In this document: positions 26,820 to 35,043 of the stretch, in pieces | Layout of the letters: every line of letters starts with the position of its first letter | How positions within the stretch are numbered: the first letter of the stretch is position 1 | From: Candidatus Phytoplasma mali | GTDB lineage: Bacteria > Bacillota_I > Bacilli_A > Acholeplasmatales > Acholeplasmataceae | Length of the DNA: 64,000 bases | Reading direction: 5' to 3' | NCBI RefSeq assembly: GCF_000026205.1 | Contig: NC_011047.1 | Location: 496,001 to 560,000 of the forward strand | Notes under the pieces: generated by a model | What the model saw: only the letters and a program-made list of their open reading frames with translations | What the model was told of the DNA's origin: nothing | Database searches by the model: none | Program-made: the position numbers and the translations under genes

Positions 26820-28517
26820 ATGATTTTTTCTAATATTAAAAGTCAATTAGAAAAAAAATTAATATATATTTATAATATTGATATTAATTTAATCGATAAT
26901 TCAACTAATTTTGAAATTGATTTTTTTATACCTTTATTTTTATATAGTAAATTATTAAAAAAAGAAATTTTAAATGTCTTTGAAGAATTTAAAGAAACAT
27001 TATTAACTTATGAAGAAATATCAACAGTTGAATTTTTAAATGGTTTTTTGAATATTAAATTAAATCGAAATTTATTAACTAAAAATATATTATTAAATAT
27101 TGTTGATTCTAAAGATAAATATGGTTCTAAAGAATATAATAATCAAACTATTGTTTTAGATTATTCTTCTCCTAATATTGCTAAAAATTTTTCTATTGGA
27201 CATTTACGTTCGACTGTTATTGGTAACGCTTTAAAAAATATTTATCAAAAATTAGGCTTTAAGACTATAAGTATTAATCATTTAGGTGATTGGGGAACCC
27301 AATTTGGTAAATTAATTTTAGCTTATAAAAAATGGGGTAATCACAAAAAGGTTTTAGAAGATCCTATGAATGAATTACAAAAACTTTATGTTTTTTTTCA
27401 TGAACAAGCTAAAATTAATCCTAAATTAAATCAAGAAGCTAGTGATTTGTTTTATCAATTAGAACAAAAAAATGAGGAATTAATTGGTTTATGGAAATTA
27501 TTTAAAGAAATTTCTTTAAAAGAATTTCATAAAATTTATGATTTATTAGGAATTAAATTTGATTATTATATTGGAGAATCTTTTTATAATGATCAAATCC
27601 CTGACTTGATTTTAGAATTAAAACAAAAAAAACTTTTAAAATTAGACCAAAATGCTTATATTGTAACTTTAAATGATATGCTTCCGCCCGCTTTGATTCA
27701 AAAAAAAAATGGTAGTACTGTTTATTTAACTAGAGACATAGCTGCTTTATTATATCGTTTTCGTCATTATAATTTCAGTAAAATTTTATATGTAGTTGGT
27801 AACGAACAAAAACTTCATTTTCAACAATTAAAACAAGTAGTTTTTAAAATGGGATATGATATTGATTTAGTAAATATTAATTTTGGTTTAATTTTATTTA
27901 AAGGTAAAAAACTTTCTACTCGTTTTCAAAAAACTATTAAGTTAATTGATGTTATTGAACAAATTAAAAAATTAGCTAAAAAAATTATTACTATTAAAAA
28001 TCCTAATTTATTAAACATTGAAGATATTTCAAATAAGATAGCTATCGGTTCTATTATTTTTAATGATTTAAAAAATAATCGTCATTTAGATATTGATTTT
28101 GATATTGAAAGAATGATTCAATTTGAAGGTCAAACTGGTTCTTATTTGCAATATACTTGTGTTAGAATAAATTCTATTTTAGAAAAAATAAAAAAAGAAA
28201 AAAAAAAACAAATTGTTTGGCATGAATTAGAAATTAATAATAATAGTTATTTAAAAGAACATTATTTTATTTTAATTAAATTATTAGATCGTTTCTCTTT
28301 AATTTTAGAACAAACAAAAATTGAAAATATGCCAAGTATTTTGGCTCGATATCTTTTGAAAATAGCTAAAAAATTTAATCATTTTTATTCTAAGGAAAAA
28401 ATTATAACTTCTCAAATAATTTTACAAAACACTAATCTTTTACTAGTTCAATCAGTTTTTATTATTTTAAAAGAAGGTTTAAGGTTATTAGGAATACCTT
28501 TATTAAATAAAATGTAA
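26820..28517 (+). CDS. argS: Arginyl-tRNA synthetase
   Basis: Class I synthetase for Arg, 565 aa. N-terminal Arg-tRNA additional domain (about 1-90), HIGH signature as FSIGHLRSTVIGN near 121-133, catalytic core with HLGDWGTQFGKL, KMSKS-like KKLSTR near 362, and the DALR anticodon-binding domain ending LRLLGIPLLNKM. AAAGAGG lies before the ATG. Downstream lies the tRNA cluster, which includes tRNA-Arg. Confidence 0.95.
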   Translation: MIFSNIKSQLEKKLIYIYNIDINLIDNSTNFEIDFFIPLFLYSKLLKKEILNVFEEFKETLLTYEEISTVEFLNGFLNIKLNRNLLTKNILLNIVDSKDKYGSKEYNNQTIVLDYSSPNIAKNFSIGHLRSTVIGNALKNIYQKLGFKTISINHLGDWGTQFGKLILAYKKWGNHKKVLEDPMNELQKLYVFFHEQAKINPKLNQEASDLFYQLEQKNEELIGLWKLFKEISLKEFHKIYDLLGIKFDYYIGESFYNDQIPDLILELKQKKLLKLDQNAYIVTLNDMLPPALIQKKNGSTVYLTRDIAALLYRFRHYNFSKILYVVGNEQKLHFQQLKQVVFKMGYDIDLVNINFGLILFKGKKLSTRFQKTIKLIDVIEQIKKLAKKIITIKNPNLLNIEDISNKIAIGSIIFNDLKNNRHLDIDFDIERMIQFEGQTGSYLQYTCVRINSILEKIKKEKKKQIVWHELEINNNSYLKEHYFILIKLLDRFSLILEQTKIENMPSILARYLLKIAKKFNHFYSKEKIITSQIILQNTNLLLVQSVFIILKEGLRLLGIPLLNKM

Positions 28518-28673
28518 ATTAATATTAGTGTTTGATATTTTAAAAAATATTTTTTATATATTAATTACTTATTATTTTATTTGTTTTTAATCATAATATA
28601 TGTTATTATATTATAGTAAATTGTTATATTATTTTTTTTATTTTAAATTATAAAATTTTTTCTGATATTTTAT

Positions 28674-28702
28674 ATTTTATATTTTATATTTTATGTTATA
28701 AT
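28674..28702 (+). promoter_or_regulatory. Promoter of the tRNA cluster (extended -10)
   Basis: TATAAT at 28697-28702 preceded by TGT, an extended -10, 57 bases before tRNA-Glu. It follows a short TATATTTTATATTTTATATT tract. The -35 is weak. Confidence 0.45.
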
Positions 28703-28758
28703 GATTTAATACTGAAAGATTTAATTAGTAATAAATTAGTAATAATTGAAATGAAAAT

Positions 28759-28834
28759 GGCCCGTTGGAGAAACGGTTAACTCACATGCCTTTCACGCAT
28801 GCATTCACGGGTTCGAATCCCGTACGGGTCACCA
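28759..28834 (+). tRNA. tRNA-Glu (TTC)
   Basis: 76 nt with encoded CCA. Acceptor GGCCCGT pairs with ACGGGTC; anticodon loop CTTTCAC; T-arm GGGTTCGAATCCC. Confidence 0.95.
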
Positions 28835-28855
28835 AAAAATAATTATAATAAATGT

Positions 28856-28932
<77 letters not shown>

Positions 28933-28981
28933 TAAAAATTTTATTAAAATAATATAATAAATATTGACTATTTTTTATTAA

Positions 28982-29058
28982 CGGGAAGTAGCTTAGCTTG
29001 GTATAGCGCCTGGTTTGGGACCAGGAGGTCGCGGGTTCAAATCCTGCCTTCCCGACCA
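28982..29058 (+). tRNA. tRNA-Pro (TGG)
   Basis: 77 nt with encoded CCA. Acceptor CGGGAAG/CTTCCCG; anticodon stem CCTGG/CCAGG around loop TTTGGGA. Confidence 0.95.
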
Positions 29059-29077
29059 TTAGAAAATTATTATAAAA

Positions 29078-29152
29078 GCGAATGTCGTATAGTGGTTATT
29101 ACTCTAGCCTTCCAAGTTATAGACGTGGGTTCGATTCCCACCATTCGCTCCA
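29078..29152 (+). tRNA. tRNA-Gly (TCC)
   Basis: 75 nt with encoded CCA. Acceptor GCGAATG/CATTCGC; anticodon loop CTTCCAA with a weak stem; T-arm GGGTTCGATTCCC. Confidence 0.93.
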
Positions 29153-29208
29153 TTGTTTTATTATTATTTTAAACAACAGTAATTTATTTTTTATATAAAA
29201 ATGTTATT

Positions 29209-29272
29209 TTAAAGTTTTTATTTTAATTATTTTATAATATAGACATTTCAATAATTAAAATAAAAACTTTAA
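29209..29272. repeat. 23-bp perfect inverted repeat before rpsP
   Basis: Arms 29209-29231 and 29250-29272 are perfectly complementary; the core is AAAGTTTTTATTTTAATTA and its complement. The 18-base loop contains TATAAT, a possible -10 for rpsP. No T run follows, so it is not a standard terminator. It may be an operator or mRNA hairpin between the tRNA cluster and the ribosomal-protein operon. Confidence 0.6.
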
Positions 29273-29344
29273 TTGGAAATTAATATTTGTTAAATTCATT
29301 TTTTTATTTTTTAATATATATAAGAAAGAAGGTTTTAATAATAT

Positions 29345-29590
29345 ATGTCAGTTAAAATACGTTTACAACGTTTTGGTAAACACAAAAAACCTTTTTATCG
29401 GGTTGTAGCTATTAATTCTAAAAATTCTAGAGATGGTAAATTTTTAGAAATATTAGGTACTTATGAACCCTTATTAGGTAACATTAATTTGAATACTAAA
29501 AACATTGAAAAATGGTTATTTTATGGTGCTGTGCCAACTTTAACTGTTAAAAATTTAATCAATAAGCAAAATAAAAATAATAAATCTTAA
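29345..29590 (+). CDS. rpsP: Ribosomal protein bS16
   Basis: 81 aa, typical length. Starts MSVKIRLQRFGKHKKPFYRV and contains the family pattern around LEILGTYEPL. AGAAAGAAGG precedes the ATG. First gene of the classic rpsP-rimM-trmD-rplS order; small-subunit assembly. Confidence 0.97.
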   Translation: MSVKIRLQRFGKHKKPFYRVVAINSKNSRDGKFLEILGTYEPLLGNINLNTKNIEKWLFYGAVPTLTVKNLINKQNKNNKS

Positions 29591-29658
29591 ATTCAATAAT
29601 AATTTTATTTTAATTTTTAGAAAAAAATTTAAAATTATTAGTGGAGAATTTTAAAAAC

Positions 29659-30135
29659 ATGCATTATTTAGGAAAAATAATTAATACACACGGAATAAAA
29701 GGGTATTTAAAAGCCCAATTAGAAATTGATTTTTTATCGTTTTTTAAACCTCAACAAAAATTTTATATTAATAATTTTTTAGTTGAATTAGTGAGTTTAC
29801 AAAAGTATAAAGATTTTTTTTTACTTAAATTAAAAGACTTAAATAATTTAAATCAAGTAGAAAAATTTAAATTTTGTGATATTTATATTGATAATGAATA
29901 TTTTTCTGCTGTTAATAATTTTTATAGTTATCAAGAGTTAATTGATAAATCAGTTTATGATGAAAAAAAAGTTTTTTTAGGTAAAGTTAAATTTATTATA
30001 AAAGTTCCGCAAGGTTATCTTTTGGAAATAAAAAAAAAATGTGGTAACACTAGTTTGGTTCCTTTTTTGAATTATTTTGTTAAAGAAATTAATATTGATA
30101 ATATTATTATTAAAACTATTGAAGGATTAATATGA
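29659..30135 (+). CDS. rimM: 16S rRNA processing protein RimM
   Basis: 30S maturation factor that binds uS19. I chose ATG 29659 (158 aa, starting [18 protein letters not shown] as the family does) over GTG 29641, because the GGAG of the ribosome-binding site overlaps the GTG. N-terminal RimM barrel, then a PRC-barrel-like half with [11 protein letters not shown] near the end. Its stop overlaps trmD by four bases. Confidence 0.92.
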
Positions 30136-30863
30136 TAATTGAAATTATTACTATTTTCCCGAAATTTTTTGATTCTTTTTTTGAACATTCTATTATTAAG
30201 AGAGCAATTAAAAAAAATAAAATTATTTTTCAAGTTCATGATTTAAGAAATTATAGCAATAATAAGCATAATCAAGTAGATGATTCTCCTTATGGTGGAG
30301 GAGCAGGAATGTTATTGAAATTCCCTCCTTTTTATGAATGTTTAAAAAAAATAAAAAAATCTTTTAGTAAAGTTATTTTATTATCACCCCAAGGGACTTT
30401 ATTAAATCAAAAAATGGCCTTTGAATATGTAAATGAAATAAAACATTTAATTATTTTAAATGGCAACTATGAAGGCATTGACGCTAGAATATTAAATTAT
30501 ATTGATGCAGAAATTTCTATTGGTGACTATATATTAACAGGCGGAGAAATAGCTACTATTGTTTTAATTGATGTATTAGTAAGACTTTTACCAGGTGTTA
30601 TTAATTCTGAATCTTATTTAGAAGATTCGCATCAAAAAGATCTTTTAAAATATCCTCAATATACTAAGCCTAAAATTTATCAAAATCAAAAAGTTCCTGA
30701 AATACTTTTATCTGGTAATCATAAAAATATTAAAGATTGGCGTTATAATCAAAGTTTAAAAAATACTTTTTTTAAAAGGCCTGACATTTTAAAAAAAATT
30801 AACTTAACAGAAAAACAACAAAAAATATTATTAGAAATTAAAAAAAAATTAAAAGAAGGTTAA
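30132..30863 (+). CDS. trmD: tRNA (guanine-N1-)-methyltransferase
   Basis: SPOUT-fold enzyme making m1G37, which prevents frameshifting, 243 aa. Trefoil-knot motifs: [11 protein letters not shown] near 51-61, [11 protein letters not shown] near 112-122, and [10 protein letters not shown] near 132-141. Coupled to rimM by ATGA overlap; rplS starts one base after its stop codon. Confidence 0.97.
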
Positions 30864-30864
30864 T

Positions 30865-31209
30865 ATGAGTAATTTAAAAGGACAAAATTTAATTGAATAC
30901 GTTAATAATAATAATTTAAAAAAATTTCCTGATTTTAGAACCGGTGATATAGTTAAAGTTTTTGTTAAAATTGATGATGTTAACCGTCAAAGAGTTCAGT
31001 TTTTTGAAGGTTTAGTAATTAAACGTAAAGGTAGACACATCACAGAAACTTTTACTGTAAGAAAATTTGGAGTAGAAAGAATTTTTCCACTTCATTCCCC
31101 TATGAATGATAAAATAGAAGTAGTTCGTCGTGGTATTGTTCGTCGTTCTAAATTACATTATATTAGGAAACTTTCTGCTAAGGCTTCTAGAATTAAAGAA
31201 AAAAAATAA
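30865..31209 (+). CDS. rplS: Ribosomal protein bL19
   Basis: 114 aa, full length. Contains [37 protein letters not shown] and [11 protein letters not shown], all typical of bL19 at the subunit interface. Last gene of the rpsP operon. Confidence 0.97.
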   Translation: MSNLKGQNLIEYVNNNNLKKFPDFRTGDIVKVFVKIDDVNRQRVQFFEGLVIKRKGRHITETFTVRKFGVERIFPLHSPMNDKIEVVRRGIVRRSKLHYIRKLSAKASRIKEKK

Positions 31210-31314
31210 AATTATAGTGTTGTTATGTTATATTTTATTTTGGTTTTATATGAAATCAAAATAATTTTTTAATTAATTTTTATTATTTTAATTTAATTAA
31301 AATTTATTAAAAAA

Positions 31315-31342
31315 ATTACATTTTTTATTTTTATTGTATAAT
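31315..31342 (+). promoter_or_regulatory. Putative infC operon promoter
   Basis: ATTACA and TATAAT (31337-31342) separated by 16 bases, about 290 bases before infC, leaving a long leader that ends in a terminator-like hairpin. Confidence 0.4.
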
Positions 31343-31584
31343 TATTTATATAACTATATTAAAATTTAAAATATTTTTTCAATTATCTTTAAAAAAATAT
31401 GAAAAGAAGAGAAGATAACTCTCTCGCCTGATTAAAATTTAAATATTTTAAAAAAATTTTTGGGCAAATAGCATATTATTGAATCATATAGTACAAATTT
31501 TATTTTTGTATTTTCTTGATATCAGGATTTATTAATGTTATTTTAAAAGAGTTACTTTATTAAAAAGTAACTCTTTTATTTTTT
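31343..31584 (+). promoter_or_regulatory. infC-rpmI-rplT leader with attenuator
   Basis: A ~240-base untranslated stretch with GC-richer segments (AAGATAACTCTCTCGCCTGA, TTTGGGCAAATAGCAT) ending in a perfect 14-bp terminator hairpin (31545-31577) plus T run directly before infC. In Firmicutes this operon is autoregulated by L20 binding to such a leader. The position and terminator fit, but I have not matched it to the known leader fold. Confidence 0.5.
31545..31584 (+). terminator. Attenuator hairpin before infC
   Basis: 14-bp stem AAAAGAGTTACTTT/AAAGTAACTCTTTT, five-base loop, then a T-rich run. Confidence 0.85.
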
Positions 31585-31627
31585 AATGATTATAAAAAAA
31601 TAATTAATCTATTAAGAGGAGATTTTT

Positions 31628-32185
31628 TTGATTAAAAATAAAAAAGTTAGTGCGAATGTTAATTTAAATATTTTATATAATGAAGATATTCCTAATGGTA
31701 AATATTTAATCATTGATGAAAAAGGTAATAAAATAGGCGTTTTTGATAAAAAAGAATGTCTTCGAATTGCGGAAGAAAAAGAAATTGATATTTTATTAGT
31801 TAATTCTAGTTCAGTTCCTATGATTGCTCGTTTAACTGATTATTCTAAGTATCGTTATAATCAGCAAAAAAAAAATAGAGAAATGAAAAAAAAACAAAAA
31901 AATATTAATGTTAAAGAAATTAGAATAGGTCCTAATATTGGTTTAAATGATTTTAATATTAAAGTTAAAAACATTCAAAAATTTTTATCTCAAGATGATA
32001 AGGTTAAAATTATTATGCGTTTTCGTGGTCGTATGATAATTCATCATAAATTAGGTTTAGAAGTTTTAAAAAAAATAATTACGGAATTAAGACATATTTC
32101 TTATACTGAAATGGAACCAAAACTAGTAGGAAATCAGATAATAATTATTTTATTACCTAATAAATTAAAAAAAATTAGTGAATAA
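31628..32185 (+). CDS. infC: Translation initiation factor IF-3
   Basis: Prevents premature 50S joining and proofreads initiator tRNA selection. ~185 aa with both domains: N-domain containing LIDEKGNKIGV-like sequence (YLIIDEKGNKIGVF), Lys-rich linker (YRYNQQKKNREMKKKQKN), C-domain with KVKIIMRFRGRM. No ATG is available. AGAGGAGA precedes TTG 31628 and ATT 31631, and infC is well known to use rare starts such as ATT for autoregulation, so either is possible. First gene of infC-rpmI-rplT. Confidence 0.95.
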   Translation: MIKNKKVSANVNLNILYNEDIPNGKYLIIDEKGNKIGVFDKKECLRIAEEKEIDILLVNSSSVPMIARLTDYSKYRYNQQKKNREMKKKQKNINVKEIRIGPNIGLNDFNIKVKNIQKFLSQDDKVKIIMRFRGRMIIHHKLGLEVLKKIITELRHISYTEMEPKLVGNQIIIILLPNKLKKISE

Positions 32186-32202
32186 AAAAGAAGGTTAAAA
32201 AA

Positions 32203-32400
32203 ATGATTAAAAAGAAATCTCATAGTGGATTGAAAAAACGCATTAAAATTAGTAAAAATAAAAAAATTTTAAGAGGTCATGCTTATAAAAATCATTTAGC
32301 AGCTTCTAAAACTACTAAACAAAACAGACAATTACGGGGTTTAACAATGGTACATAAATCTGATGTAAAAAGAATTAAAATTATGCTTAATAATTTATAA
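32203..32400 (+). CDS. rpmI: Ribosomal protein bL35
   Basis: 65 aa, normal length. Typical basic protein ([33 protein letters not shown]). Preceded by AGAAGG; lies between infC and rplT. Confidence 0.96.
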   Translation: MIKKKSHSGLKKRIKISKNKKILRGHAYKNHLAASKTTKQNRQLRGLTMVHKSDVKRIKIMLNNL

Positions 32401-32414
32401 GAGAGGTCAAAAAA

Positions 32415-33095
32415 ATGTCTAAAATAAGTTTTGTACCTGCGAGACATCGTCGACGTAAAAAAATTTTAAAATTAGCTAAAGGATATGTTGGATCTAAAAG
32501 CACTATTTATAAAACAGCTCATGAACAAGTAATGCGTTCATTACAATATGCTTATAGGGATCGTAAACAAAGAAAAAGAGAATTTAAAAAACTATGGATT
32601 TCGAGAATTAATGCTAGTGTATTTGCTTATGGAATTAAATATTCTTCTTTTGTTCATGGATTAAAATTGGCAAATGTATTTATTAATCGTAAAGTTTTAT
32701 CTGAACTAGCTATTCATAATCCAGATGTTTTTGTTCAATATGTTGAATTAGCAAAAAAATTTTTATCAGAAAAAATATCAACAACAATAACTAAACCTAA
32801 AAAAGTTTTAATCAACGAAATATTAAATGAAAAAAAAATAAATGTTAATCAATTAAAAAATGAAAAAAAAAATACTAAAGATTTGAATGATATTGATAAA
32901 AGAACATCAGAATTAAAAAATAACAATGATAAAACATTATTGCTAGAAAAAGAAAATGATATTGAACATATAGATTTATCAAAAATGTTAGTAAAAGATT
33001 TAAAGGATTTAGCAAAAAAACATAATATTAATAATTTTAATAAATTAAAAAAAACAGATTTAATTAAAGTTTTGAAATCTTTTTATAAACAATAA
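32415..33095 (+). CDS. rplT: Ribosomal protein bL20 with long C-terminal extension
   Basis: Residues 1-~117 are a normal bL20: [56 protein letters not shown] and NRKVLSELA. bL20 usually ends there, but this protein continues to 226 aa: a Lys/Asn/Glu linker and then a ~38-residue SAP/Rho_N-like helix-extended-loop-helix ([20 protein letters not shown] then [11 protein letters not shown]). Such modules bind nucleic acid or serve as protein-interaction tails. The extension is in frame with no stop and uses ordinary codons, so it is probably genuine. L20 is also the autoregulator of this operon. Confidence 0.95.
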   Translation: MSKISFVPARHRRRKKILKLAKGYVGSKSTIYKTAHEQVMRSLQYAYRDRKQRKREFKKLWISRINASVFAYGIKYSSFVHGLKLANVFINRKVLSELAIHNPDVFVQYVELAKKFLSEKISTTITKPKKVLINEILNEKKINVNQLKNEKKNTKDLNDIDKRTSELKNNNDKTLLLEKENDIEHIDLSKMLVKDLKDLAKKHNINNFNKLKKTDLIKVLKSFYKQ

Positions 33096-33159
33096 TTTTA
33101 TTATATTTTAAAAAAAATATTTTTTAAATTTAATTTTTATAAAAGGGGTATATAAAAAA

Positions 33160-33759
33160 ATGTATAATAATGTTCAAAAAAATAATAAATTTCATAAAAA
33201 ACAAGTTTTTTTTTGTTTGTTTATGTTTTTTTTCATGATTTTTTTATCTTTAATATGTTTTTTTAAAGATAAAATTATTCCTTTCAGTAATAAAGAGGGG
33301 GGAATAAAAATACATCTAATTTTATTAGGAATATTTTTATTTTTTTTAATTTTTTTATTAATTTTTCCACGTAGAACAAAAAAAAATTTACTTCATAATA
33401 GAAAAATATTTTTGTTCGAATCTGTTATTTTTATTCTTATAGCTTTGGTAAGTTTTATTTTTCCTGGTTTAGGTATGCCATTATTCGGAGTAAAAAATAA
33501 TTTTTTTAGTATTGATAATAGTATCGCTATTATTTTAATCATATATGGATTATCTAATTTATATATTGATTATTTTTTTAATTCTCCAAAACGTTTTCAT
33601 CATTTTTTCATTAATTTAATTATTTTTGGTTTAGGTATGAATTTAATAGGAGATCATTATCAATTAGAAGAAAAAATTTTTAATATTTTGTTTTTTATTT
33701 TTATTTCTTCTGCTTTTTATTATTTAATTTTATTTTTTATCAAAAATTTTAATCATTAA
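33160..33759 (+). CDS. Unknown integral membrane protein (199 aa)
   Basis: AAGGGG precedes the ATG. A basic N-terminus is followed by about six membrane segments (near 18-38, 50-68, 83-101, 118-136, 146-160 and 172-193), with a short basic loop RRTKKNLLHNRK between two of them. No motif that I recognise. Backbone codon use and position between rplT and acpP suggest a conserved phytoplasma gene rather than an accessory one. Confidence 0.75.
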   Translation: MYNNVQKNNKFHKKQVFFCLFMFFFMIFLSLICFFKDKIIPFSNKEGGIKIHLILLGIFLFFLIFLLIFPRRTKKNLLHNRKIFLFESVIFILIALVSFIFPGLGMPLFGVKNNFFSIDNSIAIILIIYGLSNLYIDYFFNSPKRFHHFFINLIIFGLGMNLIGDHYQLEEKIFNILFFIFISSAFYYLILFFIKNFNH

Positions 33760-34002
33760 TAAAAATTAAATAAGGGATTTTAAAATTAATTATTTAATAT
33801 TATTTAAAATTTATAAAATAATTTAATTTATTTTAATTTTTGATGTAGGTAATGAAAACATAGATGTGTTTAATAATTATGTTAAAGAGGAATTATAAAA
33901 AATAATAGTTTAAATTTTATAAATTATGATAATTTAAAATTTCTATTCAATTATTTCTAAATTTTTTCCAATAATTAAATCTTGTCATAATTTGAGTTTT
34001 TA

Positions 34003-34044
34003 AAAACATTAAAACTTATTTCTGAATAAGTTTTAATGTTTTGA
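34003..34044. terminator. Long hairpin, possible bidirectional terminator
   Basis: Perfect 15-bp stem AACATTAAAACTTAT/ATAAGTTTTAATGTT with loop TTCTGA. T and A runs on the sides are short. Confidence 0.55.
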
Positions 34045-34555
34045 TAGTTTAATAAAAAGTTGTTTTTTTTAAGAATTTATATTAATAAAAGTGCTAATCA
34101 AATTCCTTAATAAATTGTTATTGCTATAGTATATCTTACAATATCCAGGATTATATTAAAATTTGAAAAAATAAAAAATTACATTCTTTGCTTAATGAAT
34201 AAATCTTAAAAAATATTTTAATGATTGTGGTTTATTTGTTGATTATTAAGATTTAAGAAAATTTATATTAAAAATATCTTTATAAAATAGTATTTCTTTT
34301 GGTTAATACAAATTAATTTATGTTATTTATATAACTATATTTTTTAATAATTTATTTTATTAATCAAACAAAACTTTCTTATTAGTAATTTTTATTCCAA
34401 TTAGATATTATTAACTCTTCATATTTCAATTTTCAATAAATAAGATATTTAAAATTCCATTAAACTTTTAAGTTTATTATTAGAAGAATTAGATGAAAAA
34501 AACATTACAAGATATTTTATTTCATTAAATTTAATGTATTTTTAAAAATATTAAG

Positions 34556-34582
34556 AAGAGATTTTTATAATCTCTTTTTTTT
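34556..34582 (+). terminator. Intrinsic terminator
   Basis: Stem AAGAGATT/AATCTCTT, five-base loop, T8; ends transcription before the acpP promoter region. Confidence 0.7.
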
Positions 34583-34764
34583 ATTTATAATTTATATTTT
34601 TATTACAGTGATATAATTAAATTATAAGTGGCAATTTAGAATTTAATTATATTGGGGTTAGAAATATATAAAATTCAAATATTTTTAATTTAAATAATTA
34701 TTTAAATTAAATTTTATTAAAAATTATTAAAAAAAAACATATATTCAGGAGAGTATATTTAAAT

Positions 34765-35019
34765 ATGATTTTTCAAAAAATCCAAGAATTTATCGCAGAA
34801 CAATTATCTATTGATAAAAATAATATTAAGTTAGAATCTGATTTAAAAGAAGATTTAGGAATTGATTCTATTGATGCGGTGGGCTTAATTATTAAAATCG
34901 AAGAATTTTTTAAACTTGAAGTTAGTGATGAAACTTTACAAAAATTTAAAAATGTTAAAGATATTTTAGAGTATATACAACAACATGTTGATAATTATGA
35001 TTATTTAGAAAAAAAATAA
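34765..35019 (+). CDS. acpP: Acyl carrier protein
   Basis: 84 aa acidic four-helix protein. The phosphopantetheine-attachment serine is in LGIDSIDAV (S near 36; the usual DSL reads DSI). Helix III region LEVSDETLQKFKNVKDILEYI is typical. CAGGAG precedes the ATG. Phytoplasmas lack most fatty acid synthesis, so its acyl partner is more likely lipid assembly (PlsX-type) than de novo synthesis; that is general knowledge, not seen here. leuS follows 24 bases later. Confidence 0.93.
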   Translation: MIFQKIQEFIAEQLSIDKNNIKLESDLKEDLGIDSIDAVGLIIKIEEFFKLEVSDETLQKFKNVKDILEYIQQHVDNYDYLEKK

Positions 35020-35043
35020 AAATTTTAATTTAAAGGAATATAC

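Larger units (their letters stand above)
33760..34764. other. 1-kb intergenic region before acpP
   Basis: No gene of support. Short coding-like remnants (for example a frame at 33837-33897 ending NNYVKEEL and a stop) hint at a decayed gene. Two hairpins at 34003-34044 and 34556-34582 are terminator-like. TATAAT near 34612 could be the acpP promoter. Confidence 0.4.

Noticed and set aside
31343-31600. T-box riboswitch in the long leader before infC
   Set aside because: I could not find the conserved T-box sequence; the operon and position fit a ribosomal-protein leader better.
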